DNA of 64,000 nt from Tenrec ecaudatus (taxonomy: Eukaryota; Chordata; Mammalia; Afrosoricida; Tenrecidae), in NCBI RefSeq assembly GCF_050624435.1, contig NC_134530.1:145864721-145928720 (forward strand), read 5' to 3'. Below are positions 35,311 to 47,097 of this stretch, in pieces. Both the position numbers and the translations under genes were made by a program. Each line of letters opens with the position of its first letter. The stretch's first letter is position 1. The notes under the pieces were generated by a model. That model was not told where the DNA came from, made no database searches, and saw only the letters and a list, made by a program, of their open reading frames with translations.

Positions 35311-35821
35311 TAAGCCCAGGCTTAGTGGTCAGATAGAGATGGGTGGAACTCCCCAGACATTAACCTCCCTTCAGGTCAGGAACTGAATTTCCTCCCAGGG
35401 TTCAATTTTCACTCAAACATTAAGCAAGTTTCTAAGGGAACAAGACCACTAGAGAGAGAAGTACATACTTCCCTGAATAATCCGCCATTTGAGACAAAAA
35501 GGCCAGTGTTCACCAGCGACAAAGTGCAGAAGGCAGAAAGGGCTGGGAAAAAAGGTGGAATGGAAACGACAGACACGGGAGGAAGCGAACCACGTGATGT
35601 GCCGGTACGGGAGTTGCAGTCAATGAAATGAAACAAAAGGTGTTATAAGTCGTAGAATGGAAACTGATTTATTCTATAAATCTTCACCCAGTTCGCAATA
35701 AAAAGTGATTGTTCGTTGTTAATGCCCTTGATGAACAGTACATTGGACCTGGCTGTACTATTCTTATAACTTCTAATGAGTCTGTAGTTTTTCCCAAAAA
35801 AAAAGTTTTTATAAAAATAAA

Positions 35822-36030
35822 GCAATTATCAAGGATTCATGAGGAAGGAAGGGCGCAGGATGGGGCGGGGGGGAGGGGGGGATGAGCCGATACCAAGGGC
35901 TCAAGTAGAAAGAAAATGTTTTGAAAATGACGATGGCAACATGTACAAGTTTGCTTGACACAATGGATGGGTGGATGGATTGTGATAAGAGCTGTAAGAG
36001 TTCCCAATAAAATGTTTGAAAATAAATAAA
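35822..36030 (+). repeat. Family A retroposon 3' end
   Basis: Short sense copy with the G-rich tract (about 35860-35882), AATAAA at about 36006 and an A-rich tail. Confidence 0.85.
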
Positions 36031-36034
36031 GAAA

Positions 36035-36635
36035 GAAAACTAATATACTAAACTGATCACATTAACTAACATAAAATCAATAGCATATCATTTAAATGTA
36101 CAGATATTTGTGATAAAATAATTATAAATAAAGCAAAAACACGGAATAACTGTGTTTACTGCAAGAGGGTGACAGGCATCCAAATGAGACAGGGAATGGT
36201 CTCTATGTTAAGCTAGTTGATAGGACAGAAGTTTTCATGTTAATATTTTCTTAAATTTATCATCTAAATTCATATGTGTGATAAATTTTACAATAAGGTG
36301 CAAAGGTACCGAAAAGAATACAGGCTATTTGAAGATAGTTGTACACTACAGAAGGCTACATATGCCGACAAACCATTGCTTGTTCTACGAATGCTCAAAT
36401 GGGAGGCAAGTTTGATGTGGACTTATCTAAACTCATAAGGAGCTATTAAGATGGGATGTTTTATCTGCAGATCATTTATTTTAGATGGAGTGCCAAATTC
36501 AATAGAAAATACCTCACCAAGTATAAACAGCACCTGGATGGTATCGAATAAGATAAAGGGCCACTGGCCTCAATGTTCAATTTTGTGTGCCCTTGACTTA
36601 ACCTTGATTTATATAATCCAGTTCTTTCTTCCAAC
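36035..36635. other. No gene recognised, A/T-rich
   Basis: Nothing recognisable in either strand. Confidence 0.4.
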
Positions 36636-36636
36636 T

Positions 36637-36832
36637 ACAGAAGCCCTGATGGTACAGTGACTAAGCATTTGGATGAAAACCAAAAGGTCCATGGTTCAAG
36701 CCCACCGGTAATTCCACAGGAAAAAGATGGAGCCACCTGCTTTTGTAAAGATTTATATTCTTGAAAACCCTATTGGGCGGTTTTTCGTCGAAATTGATTC
36801 ACAGCAATCGGTTTGGTTTTGTTTGATTTGGT
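36637..36832 (+). repeat. AfroSINE
   Basis: Sense copy: 'cagaagccctgatggtacag', 'tccatggttcaagcccacc', and a tail of GGTTTGGTTTTGTTTGATTT type. Confidence 0.85.
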
Positions 36833-36839
36833 CTGATCT

Positions 36840-37695
36840 CACCATGTTTTCCTCACTACACTACACTGTGAAAAGCTTCTTCCAGGGAACATATTAAATT
36901 TTCATTCTGGAAGCTGCTTGTCTTGGGATTGAGTTCTGGATTTAGGGCTTAATTATTTTGATCAATTTTTTCCACTGCCAAGTTGGAATGATATTAATAA
37001 CGCTCTTCATAGGCTAAATAAAATAACAAAGTAGAATTTTCTAATAAGCATTTGCTATTTTGTCTTCAATCAGCATTCAGTCTCCAATTGTTTAGAATTT
37101 CACCCAACTGCCCTGCCCTTTCCTCAGTCAAGGGCATGTTACAAGCTCAAACGAGCAGAATACTTCCCCCACAACTTAGATTCTTGTGTGGAGTGATGAT
37201 GTATGGATTAAAAAATGATTATTTATGCCAACATTCCCTCACCATGCATGTTGTTAGAAAAGGTATTTCCAATGAATATGTTGTTAATTTTGTCATATTC
37301 TATTATGCAAACTTCTGTATTATTTGTATTACCATATTTTCTGACTACCAATCTTTGCTTCCAATTTTCACATTCCAATAATCAGTAATTATCAATGCAT
37401 ATTAATTGCATGTTTGGTCAATTTCAGACTGCAAAAGTCAATAAAAATCTTGAATTTCTTACTCTTTTGCATTAGTGATTAGTGCCTAAATGTGGGTAAT
37501 AGTCATATTAACACATCTTTCTTTTAGGCCATGAGTATCATCCTATCATTGACAGCATTGTACTTTAGGATAGATCTTGATCATGAATGTGATGCTATTC
37601 CTCTATGATCTGTCATTCCCAGCATAATAGGTCATATGCTTGCTTGAGTCATAATGACCAATATTTGTCTGCTTCAGCTCACTAATGCTTCAAAA
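36840..37695. other. No gene recognised, A/T-rich
   Basis: A 109-codon plus-strand frame at 37052-37381 has no recognisable domain. The composition is that of ordinary A/T-rich intergenic DNA. Confidence 0.4.
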
Positions 37696-37699
37696 GAGC

Positions 37700-37912
37700 A
37701 AACTCAAACTCGCTGCCATTGAGTTGATTCTGACTCAGAGCAACTTTATTGGACAGAGTAGAACACCCCTATGGGTTTCTGAGACTAACTCTTTGTGGGA
37801 GTAGAAAGCCAAGTTTTTCTCCCAAGGAATGCCTGACTGGTGGTTTCAAACTGCTGACCCTGATGTTAGCAGCCCAATGTGTAACCACTATATCACCAGG
37901 TCTCCTTACTGA
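37700..37912 (-). repeat. AfroSINE
   Basis: Antisense copy with all main blocks, from 'ctgccattgagttgattct' to 'ccactatatcaccaggtct'. Confidence 0.88.
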
Positions 37913-37954
37913 TGTCATCAAAAATTAAATGGGACATATAATGATAGGTGCGCT

Positions 37955-38110
37955 AGGCATTGCCTAACCAGTACTGTCATTGAGTAGATGCTGACTCATC
38001 TCGGCTCTAGAGCACAGAGTATAATTGCTCCTGTGGGTTTCCAAGACCGTCAACCTTTACAAGAGCAGAAAGCCTCATCTTTCTCCCATCTTAGGCTTTA
38101 ACCTCACCGT
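37955..38110 (-). repeat. AfroSINE
   Basis: Second antisense copy: 'gtcattgagtagatgctgac', 'tgctcctgtgggtttccaag' and 'agcagaaagcctcatcttt'. Confidence 0.75.
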
Positions 38111-38114
38111 GTCA

Positions 38115-38560
38115 TGCTAATGTTTAGACAAGTGAATTTGGATTCATTTTCAAAAAAAATTCTGCAAATAAGCAAGTTTCAAATATTTCTATGAGAAGAG
38201 ACTCTTTTCAATATTTTCACCACTATTTCTGTTCCTCAGGAATAAGAGTTTTTGTTTTTAGCATCTCCTGGATATAATTTGAAAATATGGAACACTAGAG
38301 CGTTAGTTCTTAGTGATCTTTAGTGAGGACATTTTGGGAACCACGTGTTTTTCGGTAAAGTTAATATATAATCATGACTTGAAGGCATTCCATGCAACAG
38401 GTGTGGCCAGAGTACTCAGCAAGAAGTTCCTAATGAGGAAAAATTTCTCCGGGATTGATTGTACGAATTGCATATGGAGAATTCCATAAAGAAAAAAGGT
38501 TTAAGAACCACTAATAGCTTTCAAGGTACTTTATTATTTACTTTTCAATAAAGGCATGCT
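38115..38560. other. No repeat recognised; distal upstream of CHIA copy 2
   Basis: Apparently unique sequence. No exon seen. Confidence 0.4.
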
Positions 38561-38779
38561 TTGATGCTAGGCACGAAATGTCTACAACATAAAACTCAAC
38601 CACGGTATCTAAGCCGATGCTTATCAGTGCTGGGGACTGCCAAAAAGGCTATTACGCTGGTGCTTTTCGTGTCGACAGTCCCCGTCATTGCTTTTGGAGC
38701 CATCATACTGCCTTGTCTTTGTTTGCTAGGGACCAGGGTGACTGTGGTGGGAAGGTGTGAGTTGGAGGTCCTAAAAGTG

Positions 38780-38940
38780 ATGTTTATAGGGGAGGAGTTT
38801 TGTTTACTTATTGATTAGCAAGGTACACATCTGGGTTAAGTGCTTTTCATGATAACGATAGCTTTAATGATAACGAGGAACTCAGATGGTGGGTATAAAA
38901 AGCAAATGCAGGCTCTGCTAGGCCAGTGCAGACGGCAACC
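38780..38940 (+). promoter_or_regulatory. Promoter of CHIA copy 2: TATA box with GATA and forkhead motifs
   Basis: A good TATA box, TATAAAA, lies at 38894-38900. Upstream are GATA motifs at 38851-38855, 38857-38860 and 38869-38873, and forkhead-like TGTTTACTTA at 38801-38810 with TGTTTATA at 38781-38788. GATA and FOXA factors drive many foregut genes, which would suit a stomach chitinase; that link is inference. The ATG is 47 bases after the TATA box, so the leader is very short unless another first exon exists. Confidence 0.6.
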
Positions 38941-41900
38941 ATGGCAAAGCTTCTTCTCGCAGGTGAGTTTGTCGTCAGAGACCTTGCCTCCCTCTGCGAT
39001 TTCTTCTTCTCTCTGGATCTTACACCGTGAGGCAGACATCCCCATGCTTGTCTATCTCTCTCCTTGCCTAGCAGTGTGTTTCTTTTAACCTTAGATATCA
39101 ATAAAGAGATACTCAGGTGTGCTATGCATAAATTCCTATAGATTAGTGCAAGGTAGTCATTGTAAGGTACACATGTAAGACTTCATAGCATTCTTTGATA
39201 AACTCGAAAAGTGAACGAACTATTACAATCACAATGTTATTTCAATGGTCACAGTCCATATTCTTGATTCATATTCTACAGAAGTTGAGTTTCTTTGCAA
39301 AACTCAAATTCTACAGAGGTTGACAGCAGTGAGCAATGTCATCCTATGTCTCTGTTAGGGCCAGAGTCAAGAGATTGTCTCTGCCTTCTCTCAGAGGGAG
39401 AACAGAAATTCAGGGTTGATGTGTGAATTTCACACCTTCGCTTCCCATGTTAACGCAAGTATGATGTCAAAGACTAGTACTACATGTCTTGCCTCCAGAA
39501 TTAGAGATTAGCCAAATCTCACACCTTTTCTTCAAGGATGCTTGCTTAGATTCATATCTCAAGGTTATTTTACAAAGATTGACCATGCTATGTTTTTTGT
39601 TTATTTGTTTTTTTATCATAGTATACTGTTTGAAGTCAACTTCAAGTTAGTTTATGTTTTTCATATACTTCGCATGCTTCAGAAAATTTCCAAAAATCTT
39701 TCTAATGACTTTTGTTGCTGTTTGTGGCTTTTGAGTTGAGTTTTGGCTCATAGTGACCTTGTGTAATGACATAGAACTACCCATAGGATTTTCTCAGCTG
39801 TGATTTTACAGGAGCAGATTATTAGTCTTTCTCTAACAGAGTCACTGAGTAGATTCAAACCACCAACCTTTGGATTAGCAGCCAAGTGCTTAACCATTGC
39901 ATTACCAGGACTCCTTTACTACTTACTTACAGGCTTATAATAACTTATTATTACTTTGCCCTGTTTCTAAGGCAATGTTATGAGTGCTTAATAATTTTGT
40001 ATTTTGAAAGCATAATACTGACTTGTACCTTGTGTAATTTGAGACCTTCATAGAAATACTATGAGCATTAATTATCTAAAATAGTCAAGATAATCCCGAC
40101 ATACAAATAAGTCACCTCTTGGTCTCGTACTCTTGGTGAGCGCTGGTAGCAGATTTCCTTCATTGAGCTCACTGGCCTGGTCCTAAAAGAAAAGTGCGCT
40201 TGCTTCCAAGCTCGCCTTCTCGCGTCCTTGTTGGATTGCTCCTTTCCCTGTGCTCATCTTCCTGCTACCCCTCATTTTAATTTGCATTATTTTTATGTAG
40301 AAGTCTGTGTCCTGGGCCTATGTTTGTCAGAAATATAACTAAATAGGAAAAGAGAGGTTGCCTAAATAAGTTATCGTTGTTTTCTTGTTTCCAGAATTGT
40401 TTCTTGTTCAGCTTCCATGGACCTACTAAGTTGATGAGGTACTATAAAAAATGGCACTCTTAGAAGTACAGTCATACATGGATTTAGCAAACTTTTTAGA
40501 GCCAACTAGTAGTGAGAGTTTATTATTTGCTCTAGTCCTGTGGTTTACAAACTTTTTAAAGTTTCTGAATCGTTTCTAAATACAACCTCAAGTCCAATTT
40601 GTAAAAGAATCAAGGCAGAAGTAGTCTGGTAAAACCAGGAAAAAATCGCTAGAACCTCAATCATCTCGGAGTGCTCAGTTATTCTCTCTCCTCCGAAGGT
40701 TCCTGAAGAGTGGTCAGAAGAAAGAAAGCCCCTCCTCCAAGCTCCAGGAGATAGCGAATTCATGTTTTAGAGTGTCTGCTGGAGAGCTGGGCAGGTCCCT
40801 GCTCAAGGAGCTAACAGGCATGAATGGATCATCACTGAGCAGAGTGAATTTGCGATGTTTTCAGCAAGTAGATTTTCCATTGGTAGTAGAATTCTGACTC
40901 TGCATCAGTAACATTTCTTTCTGACATGGAAGAAGAGAGGAAAAGTGCCCTTGTTTTACTAAGGGGAGGAAGAGGGGGGGGGTTACTGAACAGCTTGCTC
41001 TTTGTCACAGTCCAAAGTTCCACTGCAGCTGGAGCCATTGATCCGAGGTCCCCGCGTTAGATTCTACAAGGAATCGACCACTGACGGAGCATGCTTTCTC
41101 TTTCTCTCCTAGGTCTGGTCCTTTTGTTGAATGCTCAGCTGGGTAAGTCATGGGTACTGTTTTATCTCGGACACTATCATTTTCTACCACAAACCTCAAA
41201 TCCCTATAACGTATCTATATGAAAGATCTCTGCTTTATATGCTATTTGGAATTATATCCCAATATTACTTGTAAAAGAAATATATCATGAGATAAACCAT
41301 ACCAGAGAGAGAGAGATTTAACTTTGAGGGAATCTACTCTCTTGGATCAGATGTCCCTTTTATTCCCTTCTGTGTGACCATCTAGGAGTTAGAAGCTTGT
41401 GTTTATTGAGCTGCATTGGGACTACTGGGCTGCTTTTCTAGATTTATCCAAGATCCTAAAACGATGTGTCAAAGTAAAATATAATCAATCCAGATCACTG
41501 ACCAGTCCACAAGTTTAAATCTTGGAACTCAGCGGCAAGACTGATCATCACACCCACACAGCGACCAGGCCGGGGCAGAGGAAAGGGAAGAGAGGCAGGG
41601 CCCAAGTTTGCCGCACATTTAGTGGCACCTAAATCAGGCCCACTGCCTTACTCTCCACAGGCTCTGCCTACCAGCTGACATGCTACTTCACCAACTGGGC
41701 CCAGTACCGGCCAGGCCTGGGTCGCTTCAAGCCCGATGACATCGACCCCTGCCTCTGCACTCACCTCATCTACGCCTTTGCTGGGATGCGCAACAACGAG
41801 ATCACCACCATCGAGTGGAATGACGTCACTCTCTACCAAGCTTTCAATGGCCTGAAAAACAAGTGAGAGAAGCGGGGGCCGGCTATTTGATAAACCCTTG

Positions 41901-44900
41901 TCAGGACGTCTCAAATGGGAATGGCAAACAGACCACTTAGGTCTTGTCTTAAAATGCAAATTAGATTCAGTGGGTCTGAAAAGCAAGACTGCGTTTTTCA
42001 AAGAACCCCAGATGGTGCTGATGGGTCTGGTCCAGCGTTATTGCTGTCAGGCGCTGTGCAGTGGATTCTGACAGGTAGCAACTCTACCTACAACAGAACG
42101 CAACACCAGCCAAGCCTGCACGAGCTTGACAATCATGAAATGTCCATGATTTTAAGCCTCTGTTTTACAGGAATAGCCTATCACTGCCTGCTTTTCCCCC
42201 ACCCTAAACCTCAAATTCTGATAAGTTATCTGCATGCAAATGATCAGCTTTATAGATATGAAATGCTGATTTATTTATGTACCAAGAATACTTTTAAAAT
42301 TATATGTATGAAGAAATACACCATACTAGGGCAAGAGGTCTGCTATCTATTTTTTTAAATCATTTTATCGGGGGCTCGTACAGCTCTTATCACAATCCAT
42401 ACATCCATCCATTATGTCAAGCACATTTGTATGCTATCTTTTTTATAGATAGATGAGTTTAATTTTGGAGGAATCTATTGTTTGGGATTAGTAGATAGTA
42501 AAAAATATTCGTTCTGTTTCTTTCTCTGTCCAAATTCTTTTAGTGACCTAAGAAACTAGTCATTACAGCTCCTTATATTAGGCAGTGGGAGGCAGAGAAT
42601 ATTTAAAACTATGTGCCATGGAGCTCAACTATCATGTGGGTTTGGTCTATCTTAATAGAACTTTATTTTGTGTTAAAAAAAGGTCTCTGGTATTCTTTAA
42701 TTTCTAATTTATTCAGATTGTTCAAAATTGCTACAACCCACTGATATCCTCAATAGTGATGCTATCTTGAATGTAGCCACGGAGCTTTAAGCTATGATAG
42801 CTAATAAGAAACCAGCCCCTTCAGAGTGGTGCTTCTTGATATATAGTCCTTAGACTACTCGAATCAGAACCACATGGAGCACTTACGAAAAAGGCCGGCC
42901 CCTTATGCAAATCTGAGGAAAGACCTCAGGTAAGCCCGAAATCGTAGTGCCATCTTCCCACTGTGACGTTGTGCAGAATTCTCTCTGCTGTTTGAGACCC
43001 ACTGTGCCAGAAAGAGCGTGTTCTTCCAAGCCAGCCAATTCAGGTCACTTGCCACAGATGCTTGGAACACAATCCAGCTCAAGCAACATTTACCATTCAT
43101 CTGCTGAGACAGAATTAAGGGGAAATTATGCTTAAGTCCTATGTATCAGCAATATTATCAATCACCCATGCATTAAAAGTTCCATAATTTCAATTTCCCT
43201 ATGAAAACTGGAGGGCTTTTGAAAAGATGATGACATAAAGGTTTTATAAAGAGAAATTTCAAAGCATATGGCCAAGCCTGGTCCTAAAGCTTTGTAAATT
43301 GAAATAAAGGAGCATATGCGGAATTTGAAGTGCCGGTTATTTCAAACATCTTTTTATAGGAACAGCGAGCTGAAGACTCTCCTGGCCATTGGAGGCTGGA
43401 ACTTCGGAACCGCCCCGTAAGTGCTCTCCGAGATGGAACACCACATCCCAAGGCGATCTCTATCCTTTCGTAATCTGCACAATCTAAGACAGAGCTGTTG
43501 AGGGTGTTCCTTAAGAAACTGTGCTAATTGGCTTAATATGAACCTCAATATAAAGAATAACAGAAATGCAATATGAAATTAAACACAATTTATTTGATAT
43601 GTTTGGACAGATAGTCTAGGACCGCATCCACAGAGGCCTAGTTTCTGGGACTCTAAAACACCCTCTTCTCAAGGAATTTCAAAGCCCAAATCCTGAGGAG
43701 GGTGTTCCTGCACCTCTTCCTAATTGCATTTTGGGAGAAGAAAAGAAAAAGTCATGCAGACATTTTGAAGGGTATATGATCTCGGGGGACACGTTGGAGA
43801 AGAGAATGCAGTGGGCTGAGTTGACTAGGTGTTCAAAGCAACAGGTACCATTTGGGAGAACGATCAGAGTTGGGTGAATAACAAAATAAGGGAAGGCGAG
43901 GTGCACTCCCTGGAAAGAGCAGTGTTAATCGTGAAGACAGGGGAAACCAAGAATCTCCTTTCATTCGAGAGGTGAGAGCAATGAAGGGCCAAGGCAGAAA
44001 CTGCAGGAGGCGAGCTAGACCACAGAGCAGAGTGGCTCAAGAAATGTGGTACCTGGAGCCAGAGACCACTGGGGGAGATGCTTGTCCAGGGAAGGTGATT
44101 GCAGAGAGTCAGAGCGGACCCTACAGACCTGACTGATGGAGAACAAACGCTTCTTATGGATAGACCTTTCCGTAAAAGAGCAAGAGCTCATTATGGATAA
44201 AGTCAGAAAAGGAGAGCCAATGATGAGTTTAAAACAAGCTAAAGCTTTCTCAATAGAAAGAAGTTATACATTGACTTGTTTCTCTGATAACTCTGAACAT
44301 GCAGCTTCATGAAATGTCGTGAACATGTAGAGGAAGGCAGAGGTCTCACTTAGTATCTGCTTGAGAAGGGGCAGAAGGCATCACATCAATAGAGAGTGGC
44401 ATGGGTCCCCGGAGGAAGTTCGGAGGACCACAGCATGGACATGCCGTGCACATATGGATATGATCGGCAGTAATGACTTTTCTTCCATCCTCCCAGGTTC
44501 ACTGCCATGGTTTCCACTCCTGAGAACCGCCAGACTTTCATTGCCTCCGTCATCAAATTCCTGCGTCAGTATGAGTTTGATGGGCTGGACTTTGACTGGG
44601 AGTATCCTGGCTCTCGTGGGAGCCCTCCTCAGGACAAGCACCTCTTCACCGTCCTGGTGCAGGTGAGCAGGAAATAACAACCTAAGGAAAGCCATGGCCT
44701 GTTCTTTCCAGGTCGTGGCCTCCCCCTCCCCCCATATTCCAGAGTAAAACTAACTCATTTAGAATGATAAAATCCTATCAGTGCAAGGAAGCCCCGGTGG
44801 CATAGTGGTTAGGTCTTGGGCTGCTAACTGCATGGTCAGCAGTTAGAAACCATCGGTCACTCCTTGAGAGGAAGACTGGCCTTTCTCCTGTAAAGCGTTA

Positions 44901-47022
44901 GTCTCGGAAATCAACAGGGCCAGCTCTACCCTGTCCTCTTGGGTCACGATGAGTCGGCATTCACTGGATGGCAGTGAGCTATCATTGCAAAGACTTTAAA
45001 GATCATGCATTCATTCCACAAGTTTGTTTGATAATAATGGTGATAGTATTAACAAGCCACACGTTTACTATATGCCAGGCAATATATTCCGTGATATTTC
45101 ACAAGCTATAACACTGGGTACTAAGAAGTAAATTGCGCAAACATCACTCAACTGGTAGGTGCCATGCAGTTTGATAATAGAGTCCTGTCTATTTTTTTTC
45201 CTGGTTTTGATTTTTTAAATTTATTTCTTTTAATAAATCACTTTATTGGGGGATCTTACAGCTCTCAGAACATTCCAGGCATCCATTGTATTAAGGATAT
45301 TTGTACATATGTTTCCATCATCATTTCCAAAACATTTTCTTTCTACTTGAACCCTTGGTATCAGCTCCTCTTTTGCCCCCTCTCTCCCCGCCCTTCCCAC
45401 CCTTGTGAACCCTTCATAATTTATACATTATTTTTATTTTCACATTTTACACCATCCGCTGTCTCCCTTCACCCACGTTTCTGTTGTTCATCCCTCTGGG
45501 GTGAGGGGTGGTACATCAGTCATTGCAATTGGATCCCCCTTTCTCCCTCATCTCTCCCCACCTTCCCCCTACCCTCATGGTATCACTACTCTTGTTATTG
45601 GTCTTGATGGTTTATCTATTCTAGACTCTGTGTCTTAAGCTCTTATCTGTGCCAGTATCATGCTCTGGTCTGGTCAAATTTGTAAGGTAGGACTTGAGTC
45701 ATGATAGTGAGGGGGAGAAAGCATTAGAGACCTAGAAGAATGTTGTATGAATTGCCAGTGCTATACTGCACCCTGGCTAGTTTGTCCCTTTCATGTGGCC
45801 CTTCTGTGAGACAATGCCCCACTGTCTATCGATGGACTTTGAGTCTCCATTCTGACCGCCCCCCTCATTCACCTAAATGATTGTTTGTTTGGAGTCTTCT
45901 GATGCTTGATACCTGACTCCAGAGACACCTCGTGACCGCATGGGTACGTGTGCTTCTTCCATGTGGGCTTTGCTGCTTTCCTGCTAGATGGCTGCTAGCT
46001 TAACTTCAAGCCTTTAAGACCCTAGACACTATCTCTTTTAATAGCCGGGCACCATCAGCTCTCTTCACCACATTTGCTTATGTACCCATTTTGTCTTCCG
46101 CATCATGTCAGAAAGGTGAGCATCACAGAATGGCAGGTTACTAGAACAAAGTGTTCTTACATTGACGGAGGACTTGAGTGGAGAGCCAATGTCCATCTGC
46201 TACCTTAATATTTAACCTATAATATATGTACTTAGACCTATATCCCTATCATTATATATTAATATATTTACATAAGTACATGCCTGTTTATACCTCTTTA
46301 AATGTCTTTTACCTCCTGGTTCATTCCTCTATTTCCTTTTACTTTCCTCCTGTTCCACTTTCATGTTTCACCTTCATTCAGCTCTCTGTATTCCTCTCAG
46401 CAACATTGCACTTGATCGAACCCCATCAGGCATTCTATGCCCTCTTCACCATAGATTTTTAGATCTCTTGTGCCTTTGACACTAGTTTTGTTGGCTCCCC
46501 CTTCCTTTTCTCCCACCTCCTCCTCTCCCTGTCCCCCAAGAACAGTAGGTCCCATTGCTTTCTCCTCGGGATTACTTATCCTGACTGTTATGTAGATAGA
46601 CATGAAAAAAATAAAAAGGAAAAAATAGCCTATGAATAGTTCCAGGTCTGTCTGCTGCCCTTATGAATGTTTTTCATCAGGTCTGCTGCAGTGCCAGGCC
46701 CCGTCCCCAAGTCCAAAGTCGATTTTCAGAACTCCTCGGGGACTCTGTAGCTTTGCTCCCTTGCTGCTCTGTTGTGTTCCCTTCGTGTTACACTGTGGTC
46801 TGGGGTGGGAGTAGGAGCCTGGGGCGTGAGGGGTGGGGTGGACAGGCAGAGTGTCAGACCGGGTATAAGTCCTGCACTGTGTCTCTGCAGCTGGCTCCCC
46901 ATAGCACTCTGGCTCAGTAAGGGAATGTCATGTCGTTTGGTGAGGCCGATCCTAAAGTCCTCTCTGTGCATTGGCTGCTCTGAGTGGGAATGTTGTCTTC
47001 GAAGCTTGGTGGACCAGGATAC

Positions 47023-47097
<75 letters not shown>

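Larger units (their letters stand above)
33780..35715 (+). mobile_element. L1 LINE, degraded ORF2 3' part and 3' untranslated region
   Basis: The A/T-rich text at 34085-34260 (ttcatggataaatagac, tacaattccaatcaagatt, ccaatgatatttctca) and 34480 (aatgatgctgggacaatt) matches the conserved end of L1 ORF2. No open frame remains. The L1 3' untranslated block (gagaccagaagaactagatg) follows at about 35140 and ends with an AATAAA near 35696. Confidence 0.7.

Noticed and set aside
22420-38900. Third chitinase copy or pseudogene between the two genes
   Set aside because: I searched by eye for the conserved exon 3, 5, 7 and 10 text and found none outside the two annotated genes.
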